This document shows, in pieces, positions 1 to 8,371 of a DNA stretch of 64,000 nucleotides (the first letter of the stretch is position 1; every line of letters begins with the position of its first letter). A program made the position numbers and the translations under genes. The DNA lies in NCBI RefSeq assembly GCF_036203305.1, contig NZ_CP108131.1:1-64000 (forward strand), read 5' to 3'. Below the pieces are notes generated by a model. It ran no database searches. It saw nothing but the letters and a program-made list of their open reading frames with translations, and was not told the DNA's origin. Source of the stretch: Streptomyces sp. NBC_00190 (GTDB taxonomy: Bacteria > Actinomycetota > Actinomycetes > Streptomycetales > Streptomycetaceae).

Positions 1-275
1 CACAGCGCTGCGCGCTGTGACAGAGAGTCGCCTCGCTGCGCTCGGCGAGGCCCGGCCTTCGGCCGGGTGCGGTCGCTTCGCTCCCTTGCCTCGCGGTGCT
101 CGGCTGCTCCGAAGTTCCTGAGCGCTGCGCGCTCAGGAGAGAACCGCCTCGCTGCGCTCGACGGGGCTCGGCTTCGCCGAGCCAGGGCCGGCCCTTTGGG
201 CCGGAGTCCTGCGCTTCGCTCCGGACGGGTTCGGGGTTCCGCTGCGCTCCACCCCGAACGGCCCGCGCTGCGGGC
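1..275. repeat. Telomere-like array of hairpins (linear replicon end)
   Basis: At least seven inverted repeats with short loops lie almost end to end. Clear ones: 1-19 (8-bp stem, TGC loop), 51-67 (7 bp, TTC loop), 117-137 (9 bp, TGC loop), 165-183 (8 bp, TTC loop), 188-204 (7 bp, TTT loop), 229-259 (9-bp outer stem around a smaller inner one) and 261-275 (6 bp, GCT loop). Tightly packed palindromes with TGC/GCA-type loops are the hallmark of Streptomyces telomeres, where they fold on the 3' overhang during terminal-protein-primed end patching. The usual outermost palindrome (CCCGCGGAGCGGG type) is not seen, so the assembly probably stops just short of the true end. No terminal protein gene lies nearby. 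Confidence 0.8.
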
Positions 276-1054
276 CCGGGTGACCCCGGGCGGGTTGCGT
301 GGCTTGGGCAGGAGGCCGGCCGCGGGGCCTGATGCACCACGGCCTGGTGCTCAGGGAGCTCCCCATCCGGGCCCGCCTGGACCTCGCGTGCATCACTCTG
401 AGGAGCGGATAGCATCTGGGATCCACCCCACGATGCCCATACAGCGCCTGGCCGGCCGGGCACCGTGGGCACGGTACCCGACCCGGACCCAAGAACCGTG
501 TCCCTGAACGCCCCTGACTGGGCGTCTCCAGGCTCCTGAACTGCACAGATACCTCAGGGGTGTCCGAGGACAGGAACGGCCCACACGCGAGCGCTAACCC
601 CCCAGCCCGCCGTCCGGGGCCCCACCAACCACGAAAACACACCAAACTGATGGTCCGTCAGGAGTGATCTGAGAATTCAGGGCGTCGCACAAAGAAAATT
701 CATGCAGGTCTCCGGAGAAACATTGAATAACGCCACGAATTCCGTATCACTAGGTCCCGCAGACAAATCCTGCTCAGTCTCATCTCCACGATCGCCAGCG
801 TGACGGACAGTCCACAGCGGGACGCCGGAGACGGGACTTGCGGGCCTAACCCGCCCCCGGTGCAACCTCAACCGGCGATGGCGGACGGCTCCGTGTCAAG
901 CCTTCGCGAATCCGCGTCACGGACGCACTCGGCGGCCTCTGACCAGGCACGGAACGCAAATTCGCGAGAACTCGCACCCCGACAGCCGGACTCACACAGT
1001 TGCCCTCGCACCACCCACAGCCCGGCACCCTGCCGGCCCAACCAAAGGACCACC
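276..1054. other. Subtelomeric gene-free stretch
   Basis: No convincing gene. Open frames here are compositionally biased and match nothing recognisable. Bases 640-770 are visibly less GC-rich and could hold promoter sequence for the small gene starting at 1055. One short hairpin-capable sequence (GCACCA...TGGTGC) lies near 342-357. Confidence 0.5.
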
Positions 1055-1327
1055 ATGACCACCACCACGACCCAGACCAACGAGACCACGGCCGCCCAGG
1101 CCGCCGAGACAGACGCAGAGCTGGCGCGGCTGCGGCGCGAGCGACCCGTCCTCCTCCTGGTGATCACCTTCGCCCTCACGATGCTCGGCACCGTGCTCGC
1201 CATCGGCGCAGCGCTCTTCGTCCGGTGGGCGCCGGCCTGGGCCGACCCCTTCGCGGTCGGCGCCGCCACCTTCGCCGTGTTCCTGACCCTCACGCTGCCC
1301 GCCCTGCGGCACCTGTGGCACCAGTAA
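1055..1327 (+). CDS. Small two-helix membrane protein
   Basis: 90-residue protein. A Thr-rich N-terminus and a short charged stretch (ELARLRRERP) precede two hydrophobic segments (about residues 33-53 and 60-82) separated by a short polar link, so it should sit in the cytoplasmic membrane. I chose the ATG at 1055 because AAAGGAC lies 4 bases upstream; an in-frame extension to 800 has no such support. A 17-bp stem terminator follows at once. No family recognised. Similar-sized membrane proteins lie beside HTH genes at 4169 and 9133, so a membrane partner of a regulator is possible but not shown. Confidence 0.7.
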   Translation: MTTTTTQTNETTAAQAAETDAELARLRRERPVLLLVITFALTMLGTVLAIGAALFVRWAPAWADPFAVGAATFAVFLTLTLPALRHLWHQ

Positions 1328-1388
1328 CACCACACGACGCGCGGGCCCGGCCATCCGGAGGGACAGCCGGGCCCACACAGGGCAGACG

Positions 1389-1427
1389 GCCGGTCCGGGT
1401 GTTCCCAGTCGGAACACCCGGACCGGC
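1389..1427 (+). terminator. Strong hairpin terminator
   Basis: Perfect 17-bp inverted repeat (1389-1405 with 1411-1427) and a 5-base loop CAGTC, 61 bases after the stop of the membrane protein gene. It has no U-tract, as is usual for Streptomyces. Confidence 0.7.
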
Positions 1428-1543
1428 GGCGTCAAGCAGCGACCGGAGGGCGTACGCCACGGAACTGAGAGGCGGCACGCGGAGAGCCGCCCACCAGGTG
1501 GGCGACCCTCCGCGTTCTAACGATGAGCCCCCAGCCCGGCCGG

Positions 1544-1681
1544 TCAACCGCGCCCGCCGCACCCCCGGCAGTCGCCAGAACCGTTGCAGCTAGAGCACTT
1601 GTCAGCCCCGGAACCGCCTCGCTGTCCCGTTCCACCACAGTTGTGGCAGTTCCCGCTGTTTGAACACGTCTGACATGTCAT
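1544..1681 (-). CDS. Cys-rich DnaJ-type zinc mini-protein
   Basis: About 45 residues with repeated CxxC motifs followed by glycines (CQTC, CHNCGGTG, CSSCNGSG, CRGCGG), the CxxCxGxG signature of the DnaJ zinc-binding domain. There is no J domain, so this is a stand-alone zinc module, probably with two four-Cys sites. The ATG at 1681 follows GGGGA; an upstream in-frame extension to 1768 adds a non-conserved tail. It is oriented against the small membrane gene. Such peptides in actinomycetes are unstudied; role unknown. Confidence 0.5.
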   Translation of the reverse strand: MTCQTCSNSGNCHNCGGTGQRGGSGADKCSSCNGSGDCRGCGGRG

Positions 1682-1916
1682 GGATTCCCCGTCCGTCGGA
1701 TCAACCCCATATGGTCCGCTCGCCTGAGCTCCACAGCAAGGGGCATCAGCCCGGGTCCTCCTCCACATTGCCCCCGCGCCTACCCTGAGGAACCTGAGTC
1801 CCTGACACCCAGCCAGGACGACAACGGCATCCGAGGCGCCCAGGCATCAGCTGGCCGCGCGCGGTGCATCCTGCCCGTTGCCGGACGGATCGGGCCCCTG
1901 GCAGCATGCCCTGTCT

Positions 1917-2171
1917 ATGGCGAAGAAACAGAAACTTCCCTTTCCGGTCGCGGTCGTCACCGTCGACAGCCCTCAACAGGCCCGCACCGTCGCCAGCAGT
2001 TGGATAGTTTGGGGCGGTAGATGCTTCGAGGCCGGCGGAGCGCTCTCCTCCCTGAGCGTGAGCGCGGCGGAGCTCGGGGCCCACGAGGTCATCGGAGCGC
2101 GCGTGACCGCCATTCCGGGCATCTCCTACACGAGTCTGGTGGCCTACGGGACCGCGATCACGTACAGATAG
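1917..2171 (+). CDS. Small protein resembling the C-terminus of YbjQ-like domains
   Basis: 84 residues from the ATG at 1917. The C-terminal half has the pattern A..LGAHEVIGARV...SLVAYGTAITYR, recalling the end of the YbjQ/heavy-metal-binding fold (ALGA..VVG...GTAV). The N-terminal half (PFPVAVVTVDS) is hydrophobic and does not match. There is no good ribosome site and it may be a fragment. An in-frame extension to 1878 exists. Function unknown; the family resemblance is weak. Confidence 0.35.
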   Translation: MAKKQKLPFPVAVVTVDSPQQARTVASSWIVWGGRCFEAGGALSSLSVSAAELGAHEVIGARVTAIPGISYTSLVAYGTAITYR

Positions 2172-2364
2172 AGCGAGCCCACATGGCTTGCACACCGACC
2201 CAACCCTGCGCCGAACTGGCATCTACGCTACGCACGACACCGAGATACTCACTGGCCGCAGGCCAGCCTGGGTCTTGACCCGCCTACGGGTGGCTCTGTC
2301 CACGAGAAGGAGCAGCGATTCGACGTCGGTTGGGGAGGCACACTCGGCCAGGGAGCGCGTCGCA

Positions 2365-3038
2365 ATGTTCACGAGAACTGACAGCACCAGGCCTCTCCCG
2401 CATAGCCGTCGGCGAAGCGTGATGGGCTCCTTGACCTTGATCTTCGCGCGGCGACCCGTTCATGATCGTCGTATGAGTCAGCACTCGGTAACCTTGGACG
2501 AGATCGTTTTGGAGGACTGGCCGGCCGTTCACTCCTGGGCGTGCCTCCCGGAGGTATGCCGCTATCAGTCCTGGGGGCCGAACACAGAGGTCCAGACACA
2601 GGACTTCGTGGACTCCGCGGTCAAGGCCTGGTCGGGCACCCCTCAGCGCCGGTTCCCCTACGTCGCCCGCGTCGGGCGGGATGTGGTGGGCATGGGTGAG
2701 CTGCATGTCCGCAGCCATAAGCAGCGCCAGGGCGAGATCTCATACATCGTGCATCCCCGGGTATGGGGGCAGGGCATCGGCACGGAAATAGGCCGGCAGC
2801 TGCTCGCGCACGGGTTCGGCGAGCTGGGGCTCCATCGGATCCATGCCACCTGTGACCCGAGGAATCTCGGCTCCTCCCGAGTACTATCCAAGATCGGTAT
2901 GACGCATGAGGGACGCCTGCGCCACACGGCACTGCTCCACGACGGCTGGCGAGACTCCATGATCTTCAGCAGCCTCGAAGGGGAATGGCGCTCCACTGCG
3001 TAACCCCGCCAGCGGGTGCTGTCGCTTCTCGTGAACAT
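2365..3038. repeat. 24-bp inverted repeats flanking the acetyltransferase gene
   Basis: Left copy 2365-2388 (begins ATGTTCACGAGAA, ends GACAGCACC) and right copy 3015-3038 in inverse orientation match at 22 of 24 bases. They bracket the GNAT gene and its upstream region closely, as ends of a small mobile cassette would. No transposase lies between them and no obvious target duplication is seen. Confidence 0.5.
2473..3003 (+). CDS. GNAT N-acetyltransferase (RimJ/RimL type)
   Basis: 176 residues covering a full GNAT fold. The acetyl-CoA loop is HPRVWGQGIGTEIG (Q/RxxGxG/A), followed by the helix LLAHGFGELGLHRI and the late motif NLGSSRVLSKIGMTHEGRLR, which together are typical of the RimJ/RimL branch that acetylates N-termini or small-molecule amines. 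The ATG at 2473 starts the conserved part; longer frames upstream have no matching content. The substrate cannot be told. The gene stands alone and is flanked by 24-bp inverted repeats, suggesting it moved as a unit. Confidence 0.85.
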   Translation: MSQHSVTLDEIVLEDWPAVHSWACLPEVCRYQSWGPNTEVQTQDFVDSAVKAWSGTPQRRFPYVARVGRDVVGMGELHVRSHKQRQGEISYIVHPRVWGQGIGTEIGRQLLAHGFGELGLHRIHATCDPRNLGSSRVLSKIGMTHEGRLRHTALLHDGWRDSMIFSSLEGEWRSTA

Positions 3039-3039
3039 C

Positions 3040-3235
3040 GACCTCGGTGCGTCCTCGCCGCAATCGCCGGCGCCACCATCGCGATCACCAGCTGGGCGGC
3101 ACCGACGCCCTGCCCTACGTGACCGCCACCACCCTGATCACCATGCCCATCGCGCTCACCGCCGGGAACTTCATCACCTACCAGCCCCTGGTGACAGCCG
3201 GCACCTGGATCGCCACCACCGCAGGCCTCCTGTAG
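3040..3235 (+). pseudogene. Remnant of a small membrane protein gene
   Basis: One frame reads VLAAIAGATIAITSWAA and, after a shift near 3100, another reads PYVTATTLITMPIALTAGNF and ends VTAGTWIATTAGLL-stop at 3235. Together they look like a short membrane protein split by a frameshift. The last ~45 coding bases and following DNA recur at 4032, so the locus has been rearranged. No family assigned. Confidence 0.4.
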
Positions 3236-3290
3236 ACCCGCAGGTGATCACGGGTGCACAGTGGCGCCTCAGGCCGAGCCCTGGCCGAAG
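3191..3290. repeat. Direct repeat copy 1 (about 100 bp)
   Basis: Nearly identical to 4032-4131 (same strand): both contain the tail GTWIATTAGLL/GTWLATTAGLL, the TAG stop and the following GACCCGCAGGTGATCACGGG. The two copies lie 841 bases apart and bracket the zinc-ribbon gene. Confidence 0.75.
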
Positions 3291-3347
3291 CCGGTGGCCT
3301 GCCGCACCAGCCCAAGCCCGTACGCATCCGCCGGCCAGAAGACCCGC

Positions 3348-3944
3348 TCACCCCCGACGATGCGGCTCCTGGCTGTTCTGCCGCAACTCAATGGCCAGAT
3401 CCCAAACTGCTTGCTGGAATTCATCGACAGGTACGACATGTCGGCGCCCGTCGCGCACAGGCCAGAAGGCGATATAGCAGCGGAGGCAGACGCTCGCCTC
3501 CCGCCAAACGTGCACCCGGAACGGCAAAAGCTCCTCGCTCTCGCGGTCGGCCCTTGAGGCATCCGCAGAGGAACGCAGGAGCCAGCGCAGCACGAGAAGC
3601 GCGCAGGGTAAGACCACGGCCACTGCCGCTATGGTGCGGGCTTTCGCCGTACCCAGGTCAGGGCCTGCAATGAGCAGGTACACGGGGATCAAGAACACGA
3701 GCATGCCGAAGTAGCAGCCACAGCTATCTACCTCAGCCCTCTGGTGCCTGGGAGGGCTGACCCGCAACGCGAGATCGCTCTGGTTCCATCCGCTGTAGTC
3801 GACAGAGCCCCCGCCGCCCCACGAACTCGACGGGGAAGCCGTTCCTCCGGAGCTGCCGCCTCCGCCCTCATAGACGGTGCGTACGCTTCGAACCTGGTCA
3901 AGTTGTCGGCACCGTGGGCACGCAGACAAGCCCTCACCCCTCAC
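3348..3944 (-). CDS. Zinc-ribbon membrane protein of unknown function
   Basis: 198 residues. An N-terminal CPRC pair is followed by a Gly/Ser-rich linker, then two hydrophobic helices (about residues 80-96 and 105-121) and a C-terminal CLRCYIAFWPVRD segment. The two CxxC pairs could form one zinc site across the membrane hairpin, or CPRC may begin a degenerate zinc ribbon. This arrangement occurs in uncharacterised Streptomyces proteins. It lies between two copies of a 100-bp direct repeat, so it may have been inserted by recombination. Confidence 0.6.
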   Translation of the reverse strand: MRGEGLSACPRCRQLDQVRSVRTVYEGGGGSSGGTASPSSSWGGGGSVDYSGWNQSDLALRVSPPRHQRAEVDSCGCYFGMLVFLIPVYLLIAGPDLGTAKARTIAAVAVVLPCALLVLRWLLRSSADASRADRESEELLPFRVHVWREASVCLRCYIAFWPVRDGRRHVVPVDEFQQAVWDLAIELRQNSQEPHRRG

Positions 3945-4031
3945 GCTCCGTCAGGCAATGATCCCGACTGTATGTGCGAACTCGTCTGCAGGACAGCTCC
4001 ATTCCCATGACCCCCTTTTGGGGCTTACCAG

Positions 4032-4131
4032 GTGACAGCCGGCACCTGGCTCGCCACCACCGCAGGCCTCCTGTAGACCCGCAGGTGATCACGGGTGCAC
4101 GGTGACGCTCAGGCCGGACCCTGGCCGCAGG
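4032..4131. repeat. Direct repeat copy 2 (about 100 bp)
   Basis: Second copy of the sequence at 3191-3290, carrying only the last residues of the membrane-protein remnant (VTAGTWLATTAGLL-stop). Differences are scattered point changes and one indel. Confidence 0.75.
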
Positions 4132-4168
4132 ACCGGCCGCACGCCCTTGGAGATACCGGCTCGTATGG

Positions 4169-4441
4169 CTACGGCCCGGTAGCAGGTAGCGCCGGTTCCT
4201 CACCGGTCTGACCGGTCTCGGTGGCGCCGAAGGCCTGGAAAAGCGCGGGAAGGTCACCCGCGGCGGCCTTGTCGACGGCCTTGGCATGGAGCCGGTAGCG
4301 CAGCACCGCGCGCAGTGCGGGAACCGTGAGAGTGGCCAGGCCCAGGAGCAGCGCGGGGACCTCCACCGCCGGGTACAGAGTGGCGACCAGGCCGGCCGCT
4401 GCCGATAGGGCGCCGGTTACCAGGTTCCGAATCATGTTCAC
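4169..4441 (-). CDS. Small membrane protein divergent from an HTH protein
   Basis: 90 residues. Two hydrophobic helices (about 8-24 and 30-46) are followed by an amphipathic Arg/Lys-rich part (RAVLRYRLHAKAVDKA) and an acidic tail. The GTG at 4441 is preceded by GAGG at suitable spacing; an ATG two codons later is possible. It diverges from the HTH/coiled-coil protein at 4674, which also has C-terminal membrane helices, so the two may act together at the membrane. Family unknown. Confidence 0.6.
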   Translation of the reverse strand: MNMIRNLVTGALSAAAGLVATLYPAVEVPALLLGLATLTVPALRAVLRYRLHAKAVDKAAAGDLPALFQAFGATETGQTGEEPALPATGP

Positions 4442-4673
4442 CGTTGTGCCTCACTTCCGCTTATCCGTGTGGCGCTGGGTGCGGCCACGGATCAAGCGTC
4501 GAGCGCGGCGGATTGGTGCGGCAGAGGGAACGGCGGTTCCCGCTCAACCGGTAACAGCAGGTCAACGCCCTTGGACTCAGGGGACTTTCACCCTGCTGCG
4601 CGTGTGCGTGACAATCGTGGATCCGGCCTGCGCCAGACCGCACGCGCGGGGCGGTCGACGAGGGGGCACGGGG

Positions 4674-6101
4674 ATGGGTGAACCGAAGGCGGTCGGGCTG
4701 GCGGCCGCCGCCTACGCGGCCGCGCTGCGCGCCGCGGTGCACGGCTTCACGATGCAGGGCGGCACGCAGAAGGAGATCGCGGTCGCCGCGCATGTCGCCC
4801 CGGCCACCCTCTCGCGCTACCTCAGCGGCGACAGGGTCGCCCCGCCCACCTTCGTCGCGCGCCTGGACTCGTTCCTCGCGGAGCGGGGCCGGCCCCTGGA
4901 CGCCGGAGTGCGGGAGCGGCTTGACGAGCTGTGCGCCCGGGCCCATGAGGCCAGCCGGTCACCGGCCGTCCAGCTGGTAATCCTCAAGCAGGAACTCGCC
5001 CGGGTACAGGGAGAGAAACAGGCCGGTGAGGCGGAACTGGCCGCGCTCAAGGAGCATGCGGACCAGCTGGCCGGTGAGCTGGAGCAGGCGCTGGAGCAGG
5101 CCCGCCACGCGGAGACGGGACTAGGCGTCCTCGAACAGCGTGTCACCGAGCAGGACAAGAAGCTCCAGGACGCCCAGGCCTACACCCGCCGGCTGGAGGC
5201 GGAACTCACCGCGCAGCACGACCAGGTCGTCCTCGTACAGCGAGAAGTCGAAGTCCTGCGCCGCCAGAACAAGACCCTCCTCGACGAGAGCACCGCCACC
5301 ACCATGTCCGGCGGAACGCTCGAAGGCGCCGTTCCCGCCGTGTCAACGCAGGCCACCAGCGGGAAGGCGGAGCGGGAAGCCCCGGCTCCCCTCCCGCCAC
5401 GGGATCTTTCCACCAGCACCTTCAAGCCGCTGATGCCAACCCCCGCGCCTCCGCCGGAGCGCAGGCCGCTCCTGGGTCGTGCGGACACCAAAGAACAGTT
5501 CACAGGGCAGCTGCGGGCGCTACGCGCCCGGGCCGGCGGCAAGAGGGTCTGGCCAGCCGAAAAACTCGCCGGCCTGAGCCCCAGCAGGCCCTACGGCAAC
5601 AGCTCCACGCAAGAGGACACTGCCCTGATGGACCGATGGTTCGCCAATGGCGAGTTCCCGCACGACTGGCGCCGGCTTAGGCCGGTCCTGCGCGGGCTGG
5701 GCGCAACCTCTTTAGAGGTCAAAACCTTCGCCGCCTCCTACGACAGGATCGGGAAAGGGCGCACGGCCAGGACGTCGGACGTGATGACGGCGGTCCTTGT
5801 CCTGGCCGCGATGGCCGTGATCTACCTCGGCGCCACCGCCGTCCTCCAAAGCGATACCGAATCGGGGACCTCGAAGACCCTCACCGCCCTCGGAGCGCTA
5901 CTGGCCTCCGCGATCATCGGGGGAACAGGCGCGACACTGATCGCTCCGAACCCCGACAAGCCCTCTCCCCACGCGGAGTGGCCCTACACCCTGATCTTCT
6001 GCTGTGCCCCGATCACCCTGATCGCCAGCGTCATCGTCCCGTTCGCCACCGGCACCGACACCTGGGGCCACTGGATCGCAGACCTACTCGGACTGCTCTG
6101 A
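4674..6101 (+). CDS. HTH / coiled-coil / membrane-anchored regulator-like protein
   Basis: 475 residues. Residues 20-60 (GGTQKEIAVAAHVAPATLSRYLSGDRVAP) form an XRE-type helix-turn-helix. A long Glu/Gln/Leu-rich coiled coil (about 95-200) and a Pro-rich linker follow, then a compact domain, and finally three or four C-terminal hydrophobic helices (about 380-465). The ATG at 4674 has AGGGG about 8 bases upstream; frames extending to 4326 lack support. The layout suggests a membrane-tethered DNA-binding protein that dimerises through the coil. This HTH type with a modular tail is common in Streptomyces accessory DNA, but its target is unknown. Confidence 0.7.
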   Translation: MGEPKAVGLAAAAYAAALRAAVHGFTMQGGTQKEIAVAAHVAPATLSRYLSGDRVAPPTFVARLDSFLAERGRPLDAGVRERLDELCARAHEASRSPAVQLVILKQELARVQGEKQAGEAELAALKEHADQLAGELEQALEQARHAETGLGVLEQRVTEQDKKLQDAQAYTRRLEAELTAQHDQVVLVQREVEVLRRQNKTLLDESTATTMSGGTLEGAVPAVSTQATSGKAEREAPAPLPPRDLSTSTFKPLMPTPAPPPERRPLLGRADTKEQFTGQLRALRARAGGKRVWPAEKLAGLSPSRPYGNSSTQEDTALMDRWFANGEFPHDWRRLRPVLRGLGATSLEVKTFAASYDRIGKGRTARTSDVMTAVLVLAAMAVIYLGATAVLQSDTESGTSKTLTALGALLASAIIGGTGATLIAPNPDKPSPHAEWPYTLIFCCAPITLIASVIVPFATGTDTWGHWIADLLGLL

Positions 6102-6160
6102 CACACCACGACGGAGAGCCCCGCGTTCCCCTGGGGAACAGCCCGGGCCACACTGGCGGG

Positions 6161-6367
6161 GTGATCACGCGCCGCCCGCTGGGCACGGGCCCCCGTCCCG
6201 CCACCGACACCCCGGCCGCAGCCGGCCCCCGGGCACTCCTCGCGGCCGAGGCGGTCGAGGTGGCCCCGGCCGCCGAGGCCACCTCGGCCACGAGCCCCGC
6301 CGACCGGTCCGCCGCCGCGCCCGGCCGCCGCCACCTGGGCCCCGGAACTGCGGCGGCCGACCACTGA
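6161..6367 (+). CDS. Possible small Ala/Pro-rich protein
   Basis: 68 residues from GTG. The start RRPLGTGPRPATD and the end GRRHLGPGTAAAD are related to each other, suggesting an internal repeat. The Shine-Dalgarno site is poor and composition is low-complexity, so it may be non-coding. It lies between the HTH membrane protein and the secreted-protein genes. Confidence 0.3.
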   Translation: MITRRPLGTGPRPATDTPAAAGPRALLAAEAVEVAPAAEATSATSPADRSAAAPGRRHLGPGTAAADH

Positions 6368-6430
6368 CCGGCCGTCACCGGCCATATCTGTAGTCACCAC
6401 TAGGCAAGCGGTGAGTTCTTTCTGCCCAGT

Positions 6431-7291
6431 TCAGGGCACGTTGAGGACCTGGAGCTCACCGATCGCAAGGCTGGTGGCACTCTCGCGGGTGGTAGTGAGT
6501 GTGCCGGTCTGCCCAGCGCCGGCCCAGGAGATGTTCCCGAACTCCGGTGAGTACGGGGTGCCCGGCCCGGTGCAGGTGATGGTCGCGCCGTCGCCCATCG
6601 ACCACACGATCGTGCGGACCGTGGCGGTCGCGGTGACCGTCACCGACCCGGCCGAGGCGGACGCGGTGGCCGGGCCGGTGCGGGTCGGGCCCGGCCGGTT
6701 CCACATCCACACCGGCATCCCGACCAGGCCCTTGCCTTCAGGCTTCGGCACGATGCCGATGTCCGGCCCTTCCAGGCGCAGGCGCTCGACCGCCTGCTGC
6801 GCGAGCGCCTGGACGTCGACACCGCCGCTGGCCGGACCGGTCGCGGACCCGCGGATCCCGCCGCGGACGTCACCGTTCGCGCTGGGGCAGGTGACCAGGT
6901 ACAGCCGCCCGCCCGGATCCCCCGGCTTCCAGCCCTCCGGTGCACCCGTGTCGAACCCCGGCGGCAGGCCCCCGGCAGGGCCGTCGGTCGGCTTCCAGTA
7001 GCAGGAGTCCGCCGAGTTGAACGTGCCCATCTCCGGGGTGGAGCAGGGCACCTCCTGGCCGTCGATCGCGCACGAGGGCCTGCCCACCTCCCCAGGGGGC
7101 TTGCCCGGCTTGCCGCCAGGCTTGCCCGGGGCGGGCTGGCCCGGGTCCTGAGCTGTGATGTCACAGTCCAGGTCCCGCGGCGGGCACACCACCCCGCCCC
7201 CAGGCCCGTCCGCGACCGCGAGCGGCACGGCGGCCGCCCAGAGCAGGCCGGCCGCCACGGCCGCCGCCCCGAGCCGGGGCCAGCTCAGCAC
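6431..7291 (-). CDS. Secreted Pro/Gly-rich protein with PKD-like C-terminus
   Basis: 286 residues from the GTG at 7291, which overlaps the end of the upstream lipoprotein gene (GTGCTGA), indicating translational coupling. A signal peptide (LGAAAVAAGLLWAAAVPLAVA) is followed by a Pro/Gly-Lys linker and a cysteine-containing domain (CPPRDLDC; SCAIDGQEVPC; DSCYWKP). The C-terminal region has VTVTATATVRTIVWSMGDG, a PKD-type beta-sandwich pattern. In Streptomyces plasmids and integrative elements, similar secreted proteins pair with lipoproteins near conjugation genes, but no transfer gene is seen here. Exported; function unknown. Confidence 0.65.
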   Translation of the reverse strand: MLSWPRLGAAAVAAGLLWAAAVPLAVADGPGGGVVCPPRDLDCDITAQDPGQPAPGKPGGKPGKPPGEVGRPSCAIDGQEVPCSTPEMGTFNSADSCYWKPTDGPAGGLPPGFDTGAPEGWKPGDPGGRLYLVTCPSANGDVRGGIRGSATGPASGGVDVQALAQQAVERLRLEGPDIGIVPKPEGKGLVGMPVWMWNRPGPTRTGPATASASAGSVTVTATATVRTIVWSMGDGATITCTGPGTPYSPEFGNISWAGAGQTGTLTTTRESATSLAIGELQVLNVP

Positions 7292-7847
7292 GTGCGGTCC
7301 CGCTCGATCGTCGAGCTGTAGACCAGCCACGGCCCCGTGCCCGTGCGCTGCGCGGTCGACTTCACCACGTGCGCGGCCCGGACGGCACCGCCACCGGCGT
7401 GCCGTCCTTGCTCACCTTGTCGTAGCCGCTGGAGTCGACGCAGTCGGTGATGACCGCGCGCCGCGGATCGCTGGCGGTGTCGATCGAGTCGACCACCGCG
7501 GAGCGGGCCGGCTGCCCCGCCAACACGGTGTTCTTCTGCTGGTACCAGAACAGCGTCGCCTTGATGTCCGCAAGCGCCGTGTCGGTCGCGTAGCGCTCCA
7601 GCTCCGGGTCCAGCGCTCCCGCGGCGTATGAGCGGACCTCAGCCGCCCCCATACCCGCGTACACGGCCAGCACAGCGGCCTTCTCCGCCGCCTGAGGGTC
7701 AGCCGTCCCAGACGCCAGCACCGACGCCACAGACGGTCCTGCAGGCCCCTTCGCGTCCGTCCCCGAACCCCCGCAGCCCGCCAGGATCACAGCCGCCACC
7801 CCAACACCCGCAACCCGTAACCCGTAACCCGTAACCCGCCGCACCAT
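7285..7847 (-). CDS. Lipoprotein, frameshifted near the 3' end
   Basis: An N-terminal hydrophobic segment ends in the lipobox ILAGC, followed by Gly/Ser, so it should be a membrane-anchored lipoprotein. The body has conserved runs (EVRSYAAGALDPELERYA, ITDCVDSSGYDKV). The main frame stops early at 7362 (SGPRTW), but the continuation HVVKSTAQRTGTGPWLVYSS...DRTC lies in the next frame and stops at 7285. One base seems missing near 7374. The restored gene overlaps the downstream secreted protein. The start is ATG 7847 or GTG 7844, after GGGAGG. A GTAACCC triplet repeat lies within the signal-peptide codons (about 7814-7836). Confidence 0.65.
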
Positions 7848-7868
7848 GCCTCCCGCTCTCGTGATCAC

Positions 7869-8324
7869 GCCACGCTAACGACCACAACCCCCGCAATCAC
7901 CCGGGAAACCAGCCAGCCTCCACACCCACCTCATCCCCACCCGCCAACCTCCACCCCGATCCCCCCACAACCCGCCCCTTCGCCCCGCCCAGACCTAAAG
8001 TCTGGCCAGTCACCGGTCGAAAAAATGGCGCCTGCCCAGGGACGATGCGCGGTGAGTCCGCGCGCACGTTCCCCCCATGCGTACCCCCCTCGCGCACCCC
8101 CTTGGATCCCCCCATGGGCTCCCCCGATGGGTACCCCCATGTGCGCCAGGGCGGATCGGGGCCGAGCGTGTGTCACACAAGGACTCCCACGGGGGTTGAC
8201 GGGCTAGCGCCATGGTCAGACCCGTGACACGGCCCCGGTGTGACAGGGCGTGTGACAGGCCGGTGTGACACCCGGCCGGGACGTGGTCGCGGCCCATGTG
8301 CACGCGGGTGCAGTGCACGCGCGA
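7869..8324. other. Gene-free spacer with C-run/CCCCCATGGG motifs
   Basis: No gene recognised. It contains a cluster of related words around 8070-8150 (CCCCCATG, CCCCCTTGG, CCCCCATGGGC, CCCCGATGGGTACCCCCATG) and several TGTGACA/TGTGACAC words near 8221-8275. The region separates the lipoprotein gene from the HTH gene terminator and could hold promoter or protein-binding sites; none can be assigned. Confidence 0.4.
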
Positions 8325-8360
8325 ACGGCGGGGCCGCCCTGGAGAGGGCCGCCCCGCCGT
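8325..8360 (-). terminator. Terminator hairpin of the HTH gene
   Basis: 16-bp stem with one mismatch (8325-8340 with 8345-8360) and loop GGAG, 11 bases after the stop of the HTH gene at 8372. Confidence 0.65.
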
Positions 8361-8371
8361 CGGTTCCTCGC

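Noticed and set aside
67..645. Open frames of 146-170 codons on both strands over the telomere
   Set aside because: They are read-through of palindromic GC-rich repeats, with Arg/Ala/Pro-rich translations and no motif or ribosome site.
7811..7840. GTAACCC triple repeat resembling a eukaryotic telomere word
   Set aside because: It lies in the signal-peptide codons of the lipoprotein gene and is too short to be more than a coding repeat.
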